Shown here piece after piece: positions 24,476 to 37,716 of a stretch of 64,000 nucleotides of DNA. Each line of letters begins with the position of its first letter. Positions within the stretch are counted from its first letter, which is position 1. Source of the stretch: Hippophae tibetana. Taxonomy: Eukaryota > Streptophyta > Magnoliopsida > Rosales > Elaeagnaceae. The stretch is taken from positions 34,150,001 to 34,214,000 of the forward strand of contig CM072801.1 of NCBI GenBank assembly GCA_037013495.1, in the 5' to 3' direction. A program made the position numbers and the translations under genes. Under the pieces are notes generated by a model. That model made no database searches. It saw nothing but the letters and a program-made list of their open reading frames with translations, and had not been told where the DNA came from.

Positions 24476-26050
24476 AAGGAGCAACTGTTGAAATTTTCAA
24501 TAAAACAAAACATTTGATAAATCGAACTTTCAACTTTATACGACCAAAACTTTTGACTATGGTATCCTAAGGACTGTTATAATATATCAAATTTAAGCTC
24601 TTATCGATTCACACAATTAGTGTTAGCCTCGCTAAGGAACCTGAATTATGTACCCAAATCCATCATTTACATAACTTACCTAGGGTTTTAGGTTTTTCTC
24701 CCAAATTTCCGTTTTACTTAGTTTTAATTTTATTCAATACAACTGTAAAGGAGATATTTGTGCCGACCAGGGGTTCTTTATATATGTGTTTAATAAATCT
24801 CTATTTTTCGAAAAAAAAAATAGGAGAATAGTAAAAGAAAGGAGCAACTGTTGAAATTTTCAAAAAAAAAAAACAAAACTTTTGATAAATTAAACTTTTA
24901 ACTTTATACGACTATAACTTTTGACTAAGGTATCGTAATGAAAATTATAATATATCAAATCGAAGCTCTTATCGATTCACACAATTATTTCTGGCCTCAC
25001 TTTGGAACCTGAATTATATACCCAAATTCCATCATTTACATCAATAACCAAGGGTTTTAGCTTTTTCTAGCAAATTTCCGTTTTACTTACTTTCGATATT
25101 ATTCAATAGAGCTCTAAAGGAGATATTTGTTCCGACCAAGGATTCATTATTTATGTGGTCCATAAATCTATATTCTTCGAAAAGGAAATAGGAGAATAGA
25201 AAAAGAAAGGAGCAACTGTTGAAATTTTCAATAAAACAAAACATTTAATAAATGGAACTTTCAACTTTATACGACCAAATCTTTTGACTAGGGTATCGTA
25301 AGGACCGTTATAAGTTATCAAATTTAAGCTCTTATCGATTCACACAATTAGTGTTAGCCTCGCTAAGGAACTTGAATTATGTACCCAAATCCATCATTTA
25401 CATCACTTACCTAGTGTTTTAGGTTTTTCTCCCAAATTTCCGTTTTACTTAGTTTTGATTTTAATCAATAGAACTGTAAAGGAGATATTTGTGCCGACCA
25501 GGGGTTCTTTATATATGTGTTCAATAAATCACTATTTTTCGGAAAAAAAATAGGAGAATAGTAAAACAAAGGAGCAACTTTGAAATTTTCAAAAAAAAAA
25601 CAAAACATTTGATAAATTCTACTTTTAACTTTATACGACTATAAATTTTGACTCGGGTATCGAAACGAAAATTATATTATATAAAATCGAAGCTCTTATC
25701 AATTCACACAATTATTTCTGGCCTCACTATTGAACCTGAATTATGTACCCAAATTCTATCATTTATATCACTAACCAAGGGTTTTAGCTTTTCTCGCAAA
25801 TTTCCGTTTTACTTACTTTCGATTTTATTCAATAGAGCTCTAAAGGAGATATTTGTTACGACCAAGGTTTCATTATTTATGAGTTCCATAAATCTATATT
25901 CTTCGAAAAGGAAGTAGGAGAATAGAAAAAGAAAGGAGCAACTGTTGAAATTTTACAATAAAACAAAACATTTAATAAATCGAACTTTCAACATTATACT
26001 ACCAAAACTTTTGACTATGGTATCGTAAGGACTATTATAATATATCAAAT
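24476..26050 (+). repeat. Right part of the 20-26 kb mosaic
   Basis: A 24,753, B 25,122, A 25,484, B 25,849. From about 24,813 it repeats 21,900-23,120 with few changes: 'gaccgttataagttatc' at 25,303 matches 22,390, and 'actattgaacctg' with 'gaagtagg' matches the B unit at 22,933. This includes the longest open frame of the window (25,648-25,917, 89 codons), which is a repeat by-product. Confidence 0.8.
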
Positions 26051-28620
26051 TTAAGCTCTTATCGATTCACACAATTAGTGTTAGCCTCACAAAGGAACCT
26101 GAATTATGTACCCAAATCCATCATTTACATCACTTACCTAGGGTTTTAGGTTTTTCTCCCAAATTTCCGTTTTACTTAGTTTGATTTTATTCAATAGAAC
26201 TGTAAAGGAGATATTTGTGCTGACCTGGGGTTCTTTATATATGTGTTCAATAAATCTCTATTTTTCGAAAAAAAATAGGAGAATAGTAAAAGAAAGGAGC
26301 AACTATTGAAATTTTCAAAAAAAAAAACAAAACATTTGATAAATTCTACTTTTAACTTTATACGACTATAACTTTTGACTCGGGTATCGTAATGAAAATA
26401 ATAATATATCAAATCGAAGCTCTTATCGATTCACACAATTATTTCTTTCCTCACTTTGGAACATGAATTATATAACCAAATTCCTTCATTTACATCACTA
26501 ACCAAGGGTTTTTACTTTTTCTCGCAAATTTTCGTTTTACTCACTTTCGATTTTATTCAATAGAGCTCTAAAGGAGATATTTGTTCCGACCAAGGTTTCA
26601 TTATTTATGTGTTCCATAAATCTATATTCTTCGAAAAGGAAATAGGAGAATAGAAAAAGAAAGGAGCAACTGTTGAAATTTTCAATAAAACAAAACATTT
26701 GATAAATCGAACTTTCAACTTTATAGGACCAAAACTTTTGACTATGGTATCGTAAGGACTGTTATAATATATCAAATTTAAGCTCTTATCGATTCACACA
26801 ATTAGTATTAGCGTCACTAAGGAACTTGAAATATGTACCCAAATCCATCATTTACATCACCTACCTAGGGTTTTAGGTTTTTCTCCCAAATTTTCGTTTT
26901 ACTTAGTTTTGATTTTATTCAATAGAAGTGTGAAGGAGATATTTGTGCAGACCAGGGGTTCTTTATATATGTGTTCAATAAATCTCTATTTTTTGAATAA
27001 AAAAATAGTAGAAGAGTAAAAGAAAGGAGCAATTGTTGAAATTTTCAAAAAAAACAAAATATTTGTAAATTCTACTTTCAAATTTATACGACTATAACTT
27101 ATGACTCGGGTATCATAACGAAAATTATAATATATCAAATCGAAGCTCTTATCGATTCACACAATTATTTCTTGACTCACTATGGAACCTGAATTATATA
27201 CCCAAATTCCATCATTTACATCACTAACCAAGGGTTTTAGCTTTTTCTCGCAAATTTTCGTTTTACTCACTTTCGATTTTATTCAATAGAGCTCTAAAGA
27301 AGATATTTGATCCGACCAAGGTTTCATTATTTATGTGTTCCATAAATCTATATTCTTCGAAAAGGAAATAGGAGAATAGAAAAAGAAAGGAGCAACTGTT
27401 GAAATTTTCAATAAAACAAAACATTTGATAAATCGAACTTTCACCTTTATACGACCAAAACTTTTGACTATGGTGTCGTAAGGACTGTTATAATATATCA
27501 AATTTAAGCTCTTATCGATTCACACAATTATTGTTAGCCTCACTAAGGAACCTGAATTATGTACCCAAATCCATCATTTACATCACCTACCTAGGGTTTT
27601 AGGTTTTTCCCCCAAATTTTCGTTTTACTTAGTTTTGATTTTATTCAATAGAAGTGTAAAGGAGATATTTGTGCCGACCAGGGGTTCTTTACATAGGTGT
27701 TCAATAAATCTCTATTTTTCGAGAAAAAAATAGGAGAATAGTTAAAGAAAGGAGCAACTCTTGAAATTTTTTAAAAAAAACAAAACATTTGATAAATTCT
27801 ACTTTTAACTTTATACGATTATAACCTTTGACTCGGGTATCATAACGAAAATTATAATATATCAAATCGAAGCTCTTATCGATTCACACAATTATTTCTG
27901 GCCTCACTATGGAACCTGAATTATATACCCAAATTCTATCATTTATATCACTAACCAAGGGTTTTAGCTTTTCTCGCAAATTTTCGTTTTACTTAATATC
28001 GATTTTATTCAATAGAGCTTTAAAGGAGATATTTGTTACGACCAAGGTTTCATTATTTATGAGGTCCATAAATCTATATTCTTCGAAAAGGAAATAGGAG
28101 AATAGAAAAAGAAAGGAGCAACTGTTGAAATTTTACAATAAAACAAAACATTTAATAAATCGAACTTTCAACATTATACTACCAAAACTTTTGACTATGG
28201 TATCGTTAGGACTATTATAATATGTCAAATTTAAGCTCTTATCGATTCACACAATTAGTGTTAGCCTCACTAAGGAACCTTAATTATGTACCCAAATCCA
28301 TCATTTACATCACTTACCTAGGGTTTTAGGTTTTTCTCCCAAATTTCCATTTTACTTCGTTTGATTTCATTCAATAGAACTGTAAAGGAGATATTTGTGC
28401 CGAACAGGGGTTCTTTATATATGTGTTCAATAAATCTCTATTTTTTGAAAAAAATAGGAGAATAGTAAAAGAAAGCAGCAACTCTTGAAATTTTCCAAAA
28501 AAATAAAACATTTGATAAATTCTACTTTGAACTTTATACGACTATAACTTTTGACTCGGGTATCATAACGAAAATTATAATATATCTAATAGATGCTCTT
28601 ATCGATTCACACAATTATTT
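26051..28620 (+). repeat. Older mixed A/B dimers
   Basis: Regular alternation: A 26,210, B 26,575, A 26,937, B 27,302, A 27,664, B 28,029, A 28,389. No local HOR seen. The A unit at 26,937 is a relative of the hexamer 'gcagaccagg ... agtagaagagtaaaag' unit. The A unit at 27,664 has 'tttttcccccaaatt' and 'taggtgttc', features of the 37-56 kb domain. The B unit near 28,029 has 'cattatactacc'. This is a mixture of subtypes that dominate elsewhere. Confidence 0.8.
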
Positions 28621-30780
28621 CTGGCCTCACTATGGAACCTGAATTATATACCCAAATTCCATCATTTACATCACTAACCAAGGGTTTTAGCTTTTTCTCG
28701 CAAATTTCCGTTTTACTTACTTTCGATTTTATTCAATAGAGCTCTAAAGGAGATATTTGTTACGACCAAGGTTTCATTATTTATGTGTTTCATAAAACTA
28801 TATTCTTCGAAAAGGAAATAGGAGAATAGAAAAAGAGAGGAGTAACTGTTGAAATTTTAAGTAAAACAAAACATTTAATAAATCGAACTTTCAACTTTAT
28901 ACGACCGAAAATTTTGACTATGGTATCGTACGGACTATTATAATATATCAAATTTAAGCTCTTATCGATTCAGACAATTAGTGTTAGCCTCACTAAGGAA
29001 CCTGAATTATGTACCCAAATCCATCATTTACATCACTTACCTAGGGTTTTAGGTTTTTCTCCCAAATTTCCATTTTACTTAGTTTTGATTTTATTCAGAA
29101 GAAGTGTAAAGGAGATATTTGTGCCGACCAGATGTTCTTTATATATGTGTTCAATAAATCTCTATTTTTCGAAAAATATAGGAGAATAGTAAAAGAAAGG
29201 AGCAACTGTTGAAATTTTCAAAAAAAAACAAAACATTTGATAAATTCTACTTTGAACTTTATACGACTATAACTTTTTACTCGGGTATCGTAATCAAAAT
29301 TATAATCTATCTAATCGATGCTCTTATCGATTCACACAATTATTTCTGGCCTCACTATGGAACCTGAATTATATATCCAAATTCCATCATTTACATCACT
29401 AACCAAGGGTTTTAGCTTTTTCTCGCAAATATCCGTTTTACTTACTTTCGATTTTATTCAATAGAGCTCTAAAGGAGATATTTGTTACGACCAAGGTTTC
29501 ATTATTTATGTGTTTCATAAAACTATATTCTTTGAAAAGGAAATAGGAGAATAGAAAAAGAGAGGAGCAACTGTTGAAATTTTAAGTAAAACAAAACATT
29601 TAATAAATCGAACTATCAACTTTATACGACCGAAAATTTTGACTATGGTATCGTACGGACTATTATAATATATCAAATTTAAGCTCTTATCGATTCAGAC
29701 AATTAGTGTTAGCCTCACTAAGGAACCTGAATTATGTATCCAAATCCATCATTTACATCACTTACCTAGGGTTTTAGGTTTTTCTCCCAAATTTCCATTT
29801 TACTTAGTTTTGATTTTATTCAGAAGAAGTGAAGAAGTGTAAAGGAGATATTTGTGCAGACCAGAGGTTGTTTATATATGTGTTCAATAAATCTCTATTT
29901 TTCGAAAAAAAATAGGAGAATAGTAAAAGAAAGGAGCAACTGTTGAAATTTTCAAAAAAAAACCAATACATTTGATAAATTCTACTTATAACTTTATATG
30001 ACTATAACTTTTGACTCGGGTATCGTAACGAAATTTATAATATTACAAATCGAAGCTCTTATCGATTCACACAATTATTTCTGGCCTCACTATGGAACCT
30101 GAATTATATACCCAAATTCCATCATTTACATCACTAACCAAGGGTTTTAGCTTTTTCTCGCAATTTTCCGTTTTACTTACTTTCGATTTTATTCAATAGA
30201 GCTCTAAAGGAGATATTCGTTCCGACCAAGGTTTAATTATTTATGTGTTTCATAAAACTATATTCTTTGAAAAGGAAATAGGAGAATAGAAAAAGAGAGG
30301 AGCAACTGTTGAAATTTTAAGTAAAACAAAACATTTAATAAATCGAACTTTCAACTTTATACGACCGAAAATTTTGACTATGGTATCGTCAGGACTATTA
30401 TAATATATCAAATTTAAGCTCTTATCGATTCAGACAATTAGTGTTAGCCTCACTAAGGAACCTGAATTATGTACCCAAATCCATCATTTACATCACTTAC
30501 CTAGGGTATTAGGTTTTTCTCCCAAATTTCCATTTTACTTAGTTTTGATTTTATTCAGAAGAAGTGTAAAGGAGATATTTGTGCCGACCAGGGGTTGTTT
30601 GTATATGTGTTCAATAAATCTCTATTTTTCGAAAAAAAATAGGAGAATAGTAAAAGAAAGGAGCAACTGTTGAAATTTTCAAAAAAAACCAAAATATTTG
30701 ATAAATTCTACTTATAACTTTATACGACTATAACTTTTGACTCGGGTATCGTAACGAAAATTATAATATTAAAAATCGAA
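28621..30780 (+). repeat. Three tandem ~725-735-bp dimers
   Basis: Marker 'tgtttcataaaactatatt' with 'cataaaac' at 28,791, 29,516 and 30,251 (spacings 725 and 735), each with 'gaaattttaagtaaaac', 'acgaccgaaaattttgac', 'gattcagacaattag' and 'ttcagaagaagtg'. The middle copy has an extra 8 bp in 'gaagaagtgaagaagtg' at about 29,824, which explains most of the longer spacing. A fourth marker copy at 33,878 belongs to the 3.6-kb spaced repeat. Confidence 0.85.
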
Positions 30781-32460
30781 GCTCTTATCGATTCACACAA
30801 TTATTTCTGGCCTCACTATGGAACCTGAATTATATACCCAAATTCCATCATTTACATCACTAACCAAGGGTTTTAGCTTTTTCTCGCAATTTTCCGTTTT
30901 ACTTACTTTCGATTTTATTCAATAGAGCTCTAAGGGAGATATTTGTTCCGACCAAGGTTTCATTATTTATGTGTTCCATAAATCTATATTCTTCGAAAAG
31001 GAAATAGGAGAATAGAAAAAGAAAGGAGCAACTGTTGAAATTTTCAATAAAACAAAACAATTAATAAATCGAACTTTCAACTTTATACGACCAAAACTTT
31101 TGACTATGGTATCGTAAGGACTATTATAATATATCAAATTTAAGCTCTAATCGATGCACAAAATTAGTGGTAGCCTCACTAAGAAACCTGAATTATGTAC
31201 CCCAATCCATCATTTACATTACTTACCTAGGGTTTTAGGTTTTTCTCCCAAATTTCCGTTTTACTTAGTTTGATTTTATTCAATAGAACTGTAAAGGAGA
31301 TATATGTGCCGACCTGGGGTTCTTTATATATGTGTTCAATAAATATCTATTTTTCGAAAAAAATAGGAGAATAGTAAAAGAAAGGAGCAACTATTGAAAT
31401 TTTCAAAAAAAAAAACAAAACATTTGATAAATTCTACTTTTAACTTTATACGACTATAACTTTTGACTCGGGTATCGTAACGAAAATTATAATATATCAA
31501 ATCGAAGCTCTTATCGATTCACACAATTATTTCTTTCCTCACTTTGGAACATGAATTATATACCCAAATTCCATCATTTATATCACTACCCAAGGGTTTT
31601 AGCTTTTTCTCGCAAATTTTCGTTTTACTCACTTTCGATTTTATTCAATAGAGCTCTAAAGGAGATATTTGTTCCGACCAAGGTTTCATTATTTATGTGT
31701 TCCATAAATCTATATTCTTCGAAAAGGAAATAGGAGAATAGAAAAAGAAAGGAGCAACTGTTGAAATTTTCAATAAAACAAAACATTTGATAAATCGAAC
31801 TTTCAACTTTATAGGACCAAAACTTTTGACTATGGTATCGTAAGGACTGTTATAATATATCAAATTTAAGCTCTTATCGATTCACACAATTAGTATTAGC
31901 TTCACTAAGGAACTTGAAATATGTACCCAAATCCATCATTTACATCACTTACCTAGGGTTTTAGGTTTTTCTCCCAAATTTTCGTTTTACTTAGTTTTGA
32001 TTTTATTCAATAGAAGTGTGAAGGAGATATTTGTGCAGACCAGGGGTTCTTTATATATGTGTTCAATAAATCTCTATTTTTTGAAAAAAAAATAGTAGAA
32101 GAGTAAAAGAAAGGAGCAATTGTTGAAATTTTCAAAAAAAACAAAATATTTGTAAATTCTACTTTCAAATTTATACGACTATAACTTATGACTCGGGTAT
32201 CGTAACGAAAATTATAATATTACAAATCGAAGCTCTTATCGATTCACACAATTATTTCTGGCCTCACTATGGAACCTGAATTATATACCCAAATTCCATC
32301 ATTTACATCACTAACCAAGGGTTTTAGCTTTTTCTAGCAATTTTCCGTTTTACTTACTTTCGATTTTATTCAATAGAGCTCTAAAGGAGATATTTGTTCC
32401 GACCAAGGTTTCATTATTTATGTGTTCCATAAATCTATATTCTTCGAAAAGGAAATAGGA
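30040..32460 (+). repeat. 2.4-kb block, first copy (3,629-bp spacing)
   Basis: B 30,213, A 30,570, B 30,937, A 31,297, B 31,660, A 32,022, B 32,395. Series of variants in order: 'gatattcgttcc', 'gtttgtatatgtg', 'ctaagggagatatttg', 'aaacaattaataaatcg', 'tagtggtagcctcac' with 'aagaaacctg', 'ctttcctcactttgg', and 'gcagaccagg ... agtagaagagtaaaag'. The same series recurs from 33,668. It starts at about 'aatattacaaatcgaag' and ends where this copy has 'gaatataaaaagagagg'. Confidence 0.85.
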
Positions 32461-33667
32461 GAATATAAAAAGAGAGGAGCAACTGTTGAAATTTTCAGTA
32501 AAACAAAACATTTAATAAATCGAACTTTCAACTTTATACGACTGAAAATTTTGACTATGGTATCGTAAGGACTATTATAATATATCAAATTTAAGCTCTT
32601 ATCGATTCAGACAATTAGTGTTAGCCTCACTAAGGATCCTGAATTATGTACCCAAATCCATCATTTACATCACTTACCTAGGGTTTTAGGTTTTTCTCCC
32701 AAATTTCCGTTTTACTTAGTTTTGATTTTATTCAGAAGAAGTGTAAAGGAGATATTTGTGCCGACCAGGGGTTCTTTATATATGTATTCAATAAATCTCT
32801 ATTTTTCGAAAAAAAAGGAGAATAGTAAAAGAAAGGAGCAACTGTTGAAATTTTCAAAAAAAACCAAAACATTTGATAAATTCTACTTATAACTTTATAC
32901 GACTATAACTTTTGAATCGGATATCGTAACGAAAATTATAATATTACAAATCGAAGCTCTTATCGATTCACACAATTATTTCTGGCCTCACTATGGAACC
33001 TGAATTATATACCCAAATTCCATCATTTACATCACTAACCAAGGGTTTTAGCTTTTTCTCGCAATTTTCCGTTTTACTTACTTTCGATTTTATTCAATAG
33101 AGCTCTAAGGGAGATATTTGTTCCGACCAAGGTTTCATTATTTATGTGTTCCATAAATCTATATTCTTCGAAAAGGAAATAGGAGAATAGAAAAAGAAAG
33201 GAGCAACTGTTGAAATTTTCAATAAAACAAAACATTTGATAAATCGAACTTTCAACTTTATACGACCAAAACTTTTGACTATGGTGTTGTAAGGACTGTT
33301 ATAATATATCAAATTTAAGCTCTTATCGATTCACACAATTATTGTTAGCCTCACTAAGGAACCTGAATTATGTACCCAAATCCATCATTTACATCACTTA
33401 CCTAGGGTTTTAGGTGTTTTCCCAAATTTTCGTTTTACTTAGTTTTGATTTTATTCAATAGAAGTGTGAAGGAGATATTTGTGCAGACCAGGGGTTCTTT
33501 ATATATGTGTTCAATAAATCTCTATTTTTTGAAAAAAAAAATAGTAGAAGAGTAAAAGAAAGGAGCAATTGTTGAAATTTTCAAAAAAAAACAAAATATT
33601 TGTAAATTCTACTTTCAAATTTATACGACTATAACTTATGACTCGGGTATCGTAACGAAAATTATAA
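32461..33667 (+). repeat. Spacer monomers between the two 2.4-kb blocks
   Basis: A 32,750, B 33,111 and A 33,471, in normal alternation. They contain 'ttcagaagaagtg', 'ctaagggagatatttg', a 'gtgttgtaagg' variant and another 'gcagaccagg' A unit (33,471). Related to their neighbours but not part of the collinear duplicate. Confidence 0.75.
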
Positions 33668-36090
33668 TATTACAAATCGAAGCTCTTATCGATTCACACA
33701 ATTATTTCTGGCCTCACTGTGGAACCTGAATTATATACCCAAATTCCATCATTTACATCACTAACCAAGGGTTTTAGCTTTTTCTCGCAATTTTCCGTTT
33801 TACTTACTTTCGATTTTATTCAATAGAGCTCTAAAGGAGATATTCGTTCCGACCAAGGTTTCATTATTTATGTGTTTCATAAAACTATATTCTTTGAAAA
33901 GGAAATAGGAGAATAGAAAAAGAGAGGAGCAACTGTTGAAATTTTAAGTAAAACAAAACATTTAATAAATCGAACTTTCAACTTTATACGACCGAAAATT
34001 TTGACTATGGTATCGTACGGACTATTATAATATATCAAATTCAAGCTCTTATCGATTCACACAATTAGTGTTAGCCTCACTAAGGAACCTGAATTATGTA
34101 CCCAAATCCATCATTTACATCACTTACCTAGGGTTTTACGTTTTTCTCCCAAATTTCCATTTTACTTAGTTTTGATTTTATTCAGAAGAAGTGTAAAGGA
34201 GATATTTGTGCCGACCAGGGGTTGTTTGTATATGTGTTCAATAAATCTCTATTTTTCGAAAAAAAAATAGGAGAATAGTAAAAGAAAGGAGCAACTGTTG
34301 AAATTTTCAAAAAAAACCAAAACATTTGATAAATTCTACTTATAACTTTATACGACTATAACTTTTGACTCGGGTATCGTAACGAAAATTATAATATTAA
34401 AAATCGAAGCTCTTATCGATTCACACAATTATTTCTGGCCTCACTATGGAACCTGAATTATATACCCAAATTCCATCATTTACATCACTAACCAAGGGTT
34501 TTAGCTTTTTCTCGCAATTTTCCATTTTACTTACTTTCGATTTTATTCAATAGAGCTCTAAGGGAGATATTTGTTCCGACCAAGGTTTCATTATTTATGT
34601 GTTCCATAAATCTATATTCTTCGAAAAGGAAATAGGAGAATAGAAAAAGAAAGGAGCAACTGTTGAAATTTTCAATAAAACAAAACAATTAATAAATCGA
34701 ACTTTCAACTTTATACGACCAAAACTTTTGACTATGGTATCGTAAGGACAATTATAATATATCAAATTTAAGCTCTAATCGATTCACAAAATTAGTGGTA
34801 GCCTCACTAAGAAACCTGAATTATGTACCCCAATCCATCATTTACATTACTTACCTAGGGTTTTAGGTTTTTCTCCCAAATTTCCGTTTTACTTAGTTTG
34901 ATTTTATTCAATAGAACTGTAAAGGAGATATTTGTGCCGACCTGGGGTTCTTTATATATGTGTTCAATAAATCTCTATTTTTCGAAAAAAATAGGAGAAT
35001 AGTAAAAGAAAGGAGCAACTATTGAAATTTTCAAAAAAAAAAACAAAACATTTGATAAATTCTACTTTTAACTTTATACGACTATAACTTTTGACTCGGG
35101 TATCGTAACGAAAATTATAATATATCAAATCGAAGCTCTTATCGATTCACACAATTATTTCTTTCCTCACTTTGGAACATGAATTATATACCCAAATTCC
35201 ATCATTTATATAACTACCCAAGGGTTTTAGCTTTTTCTCGCAAATTTTCGTTTTACTCACTTTCGATTTTATTCAATAGAGCTCTAAAGGAGATATTTGT
35301 TCCGACCAAGGTTTCATTATTTATGTGTTCCATAAATCTATATTCTTCGAAAAGGAAATAGGAGAATAGAAAAAGAAAGGAGCAACTGTTGAAATTTTCA
35401 ATAAAACAAAACATTTGATAAATCGAACTTTCAACTTTATAGGACCAAAACTTTTGACTATGGTATCGTAAGGACTCTTATAATATATCAAATTTAAGCT
35501 CTTATCGATTCACACAATTAGTATTAGCGTCACTAAGGAACTTGAAATATGTACCCAAATCCATCATTTACATCACTTACCTAGGGTTTTAGGTTTTTCT
35601 CCCAAATTTTCGTTTTACTTAGTTTTGATTTTATTCAATAGAAGTGTGAAGGAGATATTTGTGCAGACCAGGGGTTCTTTATATATGTGTTCAATAAATC
35701 TCTATTTTTTGAAAAAAAAATAGTAGAAGAGTAAAAGAAAGGAGCAATTGTTGAAATTTTCAAAAAAAACAAAATATTTGTAAATTCTACTTTCAAATTT
35801 ATACGACTATAACTTATGACTCGGGTATCGTAACGAAAATTATAATATTACAAATCGAAGCTCTTATCGATTCACACAATTATTTCTGGCCTCACTATGG
35901 AACATGAATTATATACCCAAATTCCATCATTTACATCACTAACCAATGGTTTTAGCTTTTTCTCGCAATTTTCCGTTTTACTTACTTTCGATTTTATTCA
36001 ATAGAGCTCTAAAGGAGATATTTGTTCCGACCAAGGTTTCATTATTTATGTGTTCCATAAATATATATTCTTCGAAAAGGAAATAGGAGA
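33668..36090 (+). repeat. 2.4-kb block, second copy
   Basis: Repeats 30,040-32,460 at +3,627 to +3,630 bp (10 monomers). Markers: 'gatattcgttcc' 33,838, 'ctaagggag' 34,559, 'aaacaattaataaatcg' about 34,684, 'tagtggtagcctcac' about 34,795, and the 'ctttcctcactttgg' B unit. A few private changes, such as 'ggttttacgtttttc', 'atataactaccc' and 'accaatggttttag'. Divergence from the first copy looks like 1-2% by eye. Confidence 0.85.
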
Positions 36091-37700
36091 ATAGAAAAAG
36101 AAAGGAGCAACTGTTGAAATTTTCAATAAAAAAAAACATTTGATAAATCGAACTTTCAACTTTATAGGACCAAAACTTTTGACTATGGTATCGTAAGGAC
36201 TGTTATAATATATCAAATTTAACTCTTATCCACTCCCACAATTAGTGTTAGCCTCACTAAGGAACTTGAATTATGTACCCAAATCCATCATTTACAATCA
36301 CCTACCTAGGATTTTAGGTTTTTCTCCCAAATTTCCGTTTTACTTAGTTTTGATTTTATTCAATAGAAGTGTAAAGGAGATATTTGTTCCGACCAGGGGT
36401 TCTTAATATATGTGTTCAATAAATCTCTATTTTTCGAAAAAAAAATAGGAGAATAGTAAAAGAAAGGAGCAACTGTTGAAATTTTCAAAAAAAAAAACAA
36501 AACATTTGATAAATTCTACTTTCAACTTTATACGATTATAACTTTTGACTCGGGTATCGTAACGAAAATTATAATATATCAAATCGAAGCTCTTATCGAT
36601 TCACAAAATTATTTCTAGCCTCACTATGAAACCTGATTTATATAACCAAATTCCATCATTTACATCCCTAACCAAGGGTTTTAGCTTTTTCTCGGTAATT
36701 TCCGTTTTACTTACCTTCGATTTTATTCAATAGAGCTCTAAAGGATATATTTGTTCCCACCAAGGTTTCTTTATTTATGTGTTCAATAAATCTATATTAT
36801 TCCAAAAGGAAATAGGAGAATAGAAAAAAAAGGAGCAACTGTTGAAATTTTCACTAAAACAAAACATTTAATAAAACGAACTTTAAACTTTATACGACCG
36901 AAACTTTTGACTATGGTGTCGTAAGGACTATTATAATATATCAAATTTAAGCTATTATTGATTCATACAATTAGTGTTAGCCTCAATAAGGAACCTGAAT
37001 TATGTACCCAAATCCATCATTTACATCACCTACCTAGGATTTTAGGTTTTTCCCCCAAATTTCCGTTTTAGTTAGTTTTGATTTTATTCAATAGAAGTGT
37101 AAAGAAGATATTTGTGCCGACCAGGGGTTCTTTATATAGGTGTTCAATAAATCTCTATTTTTCGAAAAAAAAATAGGAGAATAGTAAAAGAAAGGAGCAA
37201 CTGTTGAAATTAAAAAAAAAACAAAACATTTGATAAATTCTACTTTTAACTTTATACGATTATAACTTTTGACTCGGGTATCGTAACGAAAATTATAATA
37301 TATCAAATCGAAGCACTTATCGATTCACACAATTATTTCTGGCCTCACTATGAAACCTGAATTATATATCCAAATACCATCATTTACATCACTAACCAAG
37401 GGTTTTAGCTTTTTCTCGCAAATTTCCGTTTTACTTACTTTCGATTTTATTCAATAGAGCTCTAAAGGAGATATTTTTTATGACCAAGGTTTCATTATTT
37501 ATGTGATCCATAAATCTATATTCTTCGAAAAGGAAATAGGAGAATAGAAAAAGAAAGGAGCAACTGTTGAAATTTTCAATAAAACAAAACATTTAATAAA
37601 TCGAACTTTCAACTTTATACGACCAAAACTTTCGACTATGGTATCGTAAGGACTATTATAATATATCAAATTTAAGCTCTTATCGATTCACACAATTAGT
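36091..37700 (+). repeat. Transition into the odd-numbered HOR domain
   Basis: A 36,375, B 36,746, A 37,105, B 37,470. The A unit at 36,375 still has 'tttttctcccaaatt' and 'tatgtgttc'. From 37,040 on the A context changes to 'tttttcccccaaatt' and 'taggtgttc', the signature of the next 19 kb. The unit at 37,470 has 'gatattttttatgacc', which recurs beside each B-B junction down to 50.56 kb. Confidence 0.8.
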
Positions 37701-37716
37701 GTTAGCCTCACTATGG
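37701..37716 (+). other. B-B register break (junction 2, founder type), copy 1
   Basis: 'attagtgttagcctcacta', normally leading into A, switches within 'gcctcacta' to 'tggaacctgaattatatacc', normally leading into B. The next unit is B with 'gctctaaattttatatttg' (37,822). B anchors at about 37,470 and 37,830 are consecutive. The identical junction recurs five more times (40,974; 43,518; 47,517; 50,790; 54,061), so it formed once and was then amplified. Confidence 0.93.

Noticed and set aside
25648-25917. 89-codon open frame on the + strand, and 60-72-codon relatives in other B and A units (for example 646, 20,988, 24,272, 27,909, 31,551, 40,231, 42,774)
   Set aside because: They all read the same stretch of the satellite monomer in the same frame. 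Start codons and lengths vary with single-base changes, most monomers lack the frame, and there is no domain, signal or codon pattern. They are by-products of the repeat.
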